DNA of 22,890 nt from positions 1 to 22,890 of the IMG/VR virus record IMGVR_UViG_3300048597_000081; one strand, 5' to 3'. The DNA comes from a virus. Below the pieces are notes generated by a model. It saw nothing but the letters and a program-made list of their open reading frames with translations, was not told where the DNA came from and ran no database searches. The position numbers were made by a program, and so were the translations under genes. Numbering within the stretch: position 1 is the first letter of the stretch; every line of letters begins with the position of its first letter. Below, piece after piece: positions 21,633-22,890 of the stretch.

Positions 21633-21802
21633 TTTTGCCCCCTGACTGCTTCCGCGACATCGCGGATATATTCTGGTGTTGCCTGCCAAGCGAGCGCGTC
21701 ACGGCAGAGCTTTTCCAGCGCAACGATGTGCACTGGCATTTTTGGCGATGTGCCGAGGCCCTTCCACGTCTTGAGGTCGGCGAGGATTTGTTCCGCGCTC
21801 AT
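21629..21802 (-). CDS. Small hypothetical protein, 57 residues
   Basis: The start is ATG 21802 and the stop is TGA 21629, both in ATGA overlaps with the neighbours. The product is MSAEQILADLKTWKGLGTSP, then KMPVHIVALEKLCRDALAW, ending VAEAVRGQK. It is mainly helical with a single Cys. No family is recognised. Coupling on both sides makes translation likely. Confidence 0.55.
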   Translation of the reverse strand: MSAEQILADLKTWKGLGTSPKMPVHIVALEKLCRDALAWQATPEYIRDVAEAVRGQK

Positions 21803-21987
21803 TTCCGTAGCTCCATGATCCTTAGCGTCCGCTTGTAGTGTTTGATTTCCAGATCAAGATCGATGTCGGTTTCTGACGGCTCCCGGTCGATCAGTATCGT
21901 TCGCTGTTGGTGCCAGGGCGTGTCGGAGAGAACGCTTTCGGGCGGGGGCCAGAAGGTCAAAGCGATGATGCTGACAAGCGGGATCAT
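21799..21987 (-). CDS. Small hypothetical protein with hydrophobic N-terminus
   Basis: This 62-residue protein has an ATG at 21987 with ATGA overlaps on both sides. The N-terminus MIPLVSIIALTFWPPP is hydrophobic but ends early in a Pro run, so a membrane anchor is doubtful. The acidic and then basic C-terminal half (SETDIDLDLEIKHYKRTLRIMELRK) looks like a single long helix. No family is recognised. Confidence 0.45.
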   Translation of the reverse strand: MIPLVSIIALTFWPPPESVLSDTPWHQQRTILIDREPSETDIDLDLEIKHYKRTLRIMELRK

Positions 21988-22499
21988 TCTGCGGCCTCAT
22001 CCGGTTTGGCTTCCATGCCGGGATACCAGCCGCGAAGGTGGCGCATCCGTCCGTCTGCCGTGCGCATTGCCTTGGCTTGGAGCTCTTCCATCACCGTTCG
22101 CGTCGGAGCGGGAAGGTTTACGCGCTGAGGCTCGTACACGGTCACACTGCGCTTGAGCTCTTCGATCATGCGGCGGTTGTGGGCCTTCTGCTCTTCGGTG
22201 AGCTCGTAGCGGCCATCTGGGCGCGGCTCTGATAGCTCTGGATCGCGGGTCGGCTTTGGGCGCTTGGCGTGGAGCTTGGCGGCTTCAACCAGCGCCTGCT
22301 TGTAGACCTCACCCGGCATCGGCCAGGTCGGGAACGTGTGCTGCTTCACAACCTCGTCCACTGCGAGCTCAAGCGCCTCTTGGTCAAAATCCTTCAAGGC
22401 TCGGACGTATTCGCTGTAGAGCGCTTCGTGGTTGTCAGTGCGGGGCTCGCCGTAGAGCGTCACGAAGCGGGAAACAACGGCTGCAAGAACGTGCTTCAT
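21984..22499 (-). CDS. Possible replicative helicase loader or replication accessory protein
   Basis: This 171-residue protein has an ATG at 22499 overlapping the upstream stop as ATGA. The N-terminal 75 residues are helical: VVSRFVTLYGEPRTDN, ALYSEYVRALKDFDQEALEL, AVDEVVKQHTFPTWPMPGEV. The 'y...L.d.d...l..av......... fP.pgEi......' pattern resembles the N-terminal domain of phage helicase loaders such as those related to SPP1 G39P. The middle is Lys/Pro-rich and probably flexible, followed by a helix (LTEEQKAHNRRMIEELKRSV). No Walker motif is present, so it is not a DnaC-type ATPase. It follows the replication initiator gene directly, which fits loading a helicase. This is inference. Confidence 0.5.
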   Translation of the reverse strand: MKHVLAAVVSRFVTLYGEPRTDNHEALYSEYVRALKDFDQEALELAVDEVVKQHTFPTWPMPGEVYKQALVEAAKLHAKRPKPTRDPELSEPRPDGRYELTEEQKAHNRRMIEELKRSVTVYEPQRVNLPAPTRTVMEELQAKAMRTADGRMRHLRGWYPGMEAKPDEAAE

Positions 22500-22890
22500 G
22501 CGGAAACTCCCATCATGCGATCAAGCGCAGCGCGGGCGTTCACGGCACCTGCGACCTTGGCGGATTGTTTCTGGGCGGAGGTCAGATCGACGGTTGGCAT
22601 TCCGGCGTTGCGCCGTGCCATGGCTTCCGCGACAGGGTTCGTGAAATAATTCCAGTTCTGGATTTTTCGCCCTCGGCACTTCACGGCCTGAGCTTTCAAG
22701 GTTTCCAGAATGTCGAGCTCGAGATCAGCGCCTTCTGCAAGCCACATGCGGGGAATGGCTAGGCTGACCAGACCTTGTGCGTTGACCGGATCGGCGAGGC
22801 ATGGACCGGCTGCCTTCCAAAGTTTTGCTTCCAGTTCATCGCAACTGATCGAAGTCGGCAGCGCAGCACCCGCTTGCTGTGATGCTTCCA
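22496..22890 (-). CDS. C-terminal part of a probable replication initiator (cut by window edge)
   Basis: The frame is open from the window edge (22890) to the stop at 22496, so at least 131 codons belong to a larger gene whose start lies outside. An internal ATG at 22747 is not its start. The visible part has CDELEAKLWKAAGPCLADPV, then LVSLAIPRMWLAEGADLELD and a C-terminal VKCRGRKIQNWNYFTNPVAEAM. The last motif (W.YF...ia.a) with the preceding 'I...l..G.dle.dIlp.i......' is typical of the C-terminal end of phage replication proteins with an N-terminal helix-turn-helix. Followed by a putative helicase loader, it begins the early replication operon as seen here. Confidence 0.6.
   Translation of the reverse strand, partial: EASQQAGAALPTSISCDELEAKLWKAAGPCLADPVNAQGLVSLAIPRMWLAEGADLELDILETLKAQAVKCRGRKIQNWNYFTNPVAEAMARRNAGMPTVDLTSAQKQSAKVAGAVNARAALDRMMGVSA

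Noticed and set aside
21415-21723. Upstream extension of the small basic protein to 150 codons
   Set aside because: The extra part is out of frame over the coupled 73- and 57-codon genes, whereas ATG 21414 forms an ATGA overlap.
22496-22747. 83-codon gene starting at ATG 22747
   Set aside because: The frame is open without a stop up to the window edge and the upstream codons continue a plausible protein, so the ATG is internal to a larger gene.
1-22890. tRNA genes, CRISPR arrays, insertion sequences, integrase, attachment sites, holin or endolysin
   Set aside because: Looked for on both strands and not seen. Lysis and integration functions may lie outside the window or be encoded by unrecognised proteins.

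Overview
The window is a contiguous piece of a tailed bacteriophage genome, either a free phage or a prophage. It is moderately GC-rich and packed with genes. The protein families suggest an alphaproteobacterial host, but there is no host gene, tRNA, integrase or attachment site here to prove the host or a lysogenic state. The head and neck set resembles podoviruses with an SU10-type capsid and a P22-like neck: a SU10/DUF5309-type major capsid protein, a P22/SU10-type portal with a long C-terminal coiled coil, a gp6-like adaptor, and a hub or nozzle-like protein. All genes but one lie on the minus strand, so the biological order runs from high to low coordinates.

Right part (22890 to about 20669): an early operon of seven genes. 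It starts with the C-terminal end of a probable replication initiator, then a possible helicase-loader-type protein, then four tiny genes. Each of these starts on an ATGA overlap with the gene before. The operon ends in a NusG-like transcription factor with its own very strong Shine-Dalgarno sequence. Downstream lies a stretch with three copies of a CCAGTGTCA box.

Middle (20494 to 17600): a regulatory island. The only plus-strand gene (19501-20442) encodes a four-helix membrane protein with an extracytoplasmic coiled coil, a Cys pair and a probable cytoplasmic DNA-binding tail. It ends at a clear intrinsic terminator. It diverges from a 57-residue ribbon-helix-helix repressor that was found by hand. 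The region between them carries two mirror-image operator/promoter modules. The repressor heads a six-gene chain of small genes, all coupled by ATGA overlaps, including two exported proteins. A gap of about 270 bases with inverted repeats and a minus-strand terminator follows.

Left part (17584 to 1): the late operon. Its order is a second membrane protein with the same 3+1 helix layout, small terminase, large terminase split by a frameshift, portal, coiled-coil protein, decoration-like protein, two small proteins, scaffold, major capsid protein, two small head or neck proteins, adaptor, hub protein, tail-tip and fibre genes, a beta-helix tail fibre, a GNAT-like protein and the start of an ejection/virion protein that runs off the window.

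The best leads are the phage NusG with a possible antitermination target before the late operon, the divergent repressor and membrane-bound DNA-binding protein with mirrored operators, the two membrane proteins of shared architecture, and the +1 frame break in the large terminase at AAA TAG A. No lysis gene, CRISPR array, tRNA or insertion sequence was recognised.
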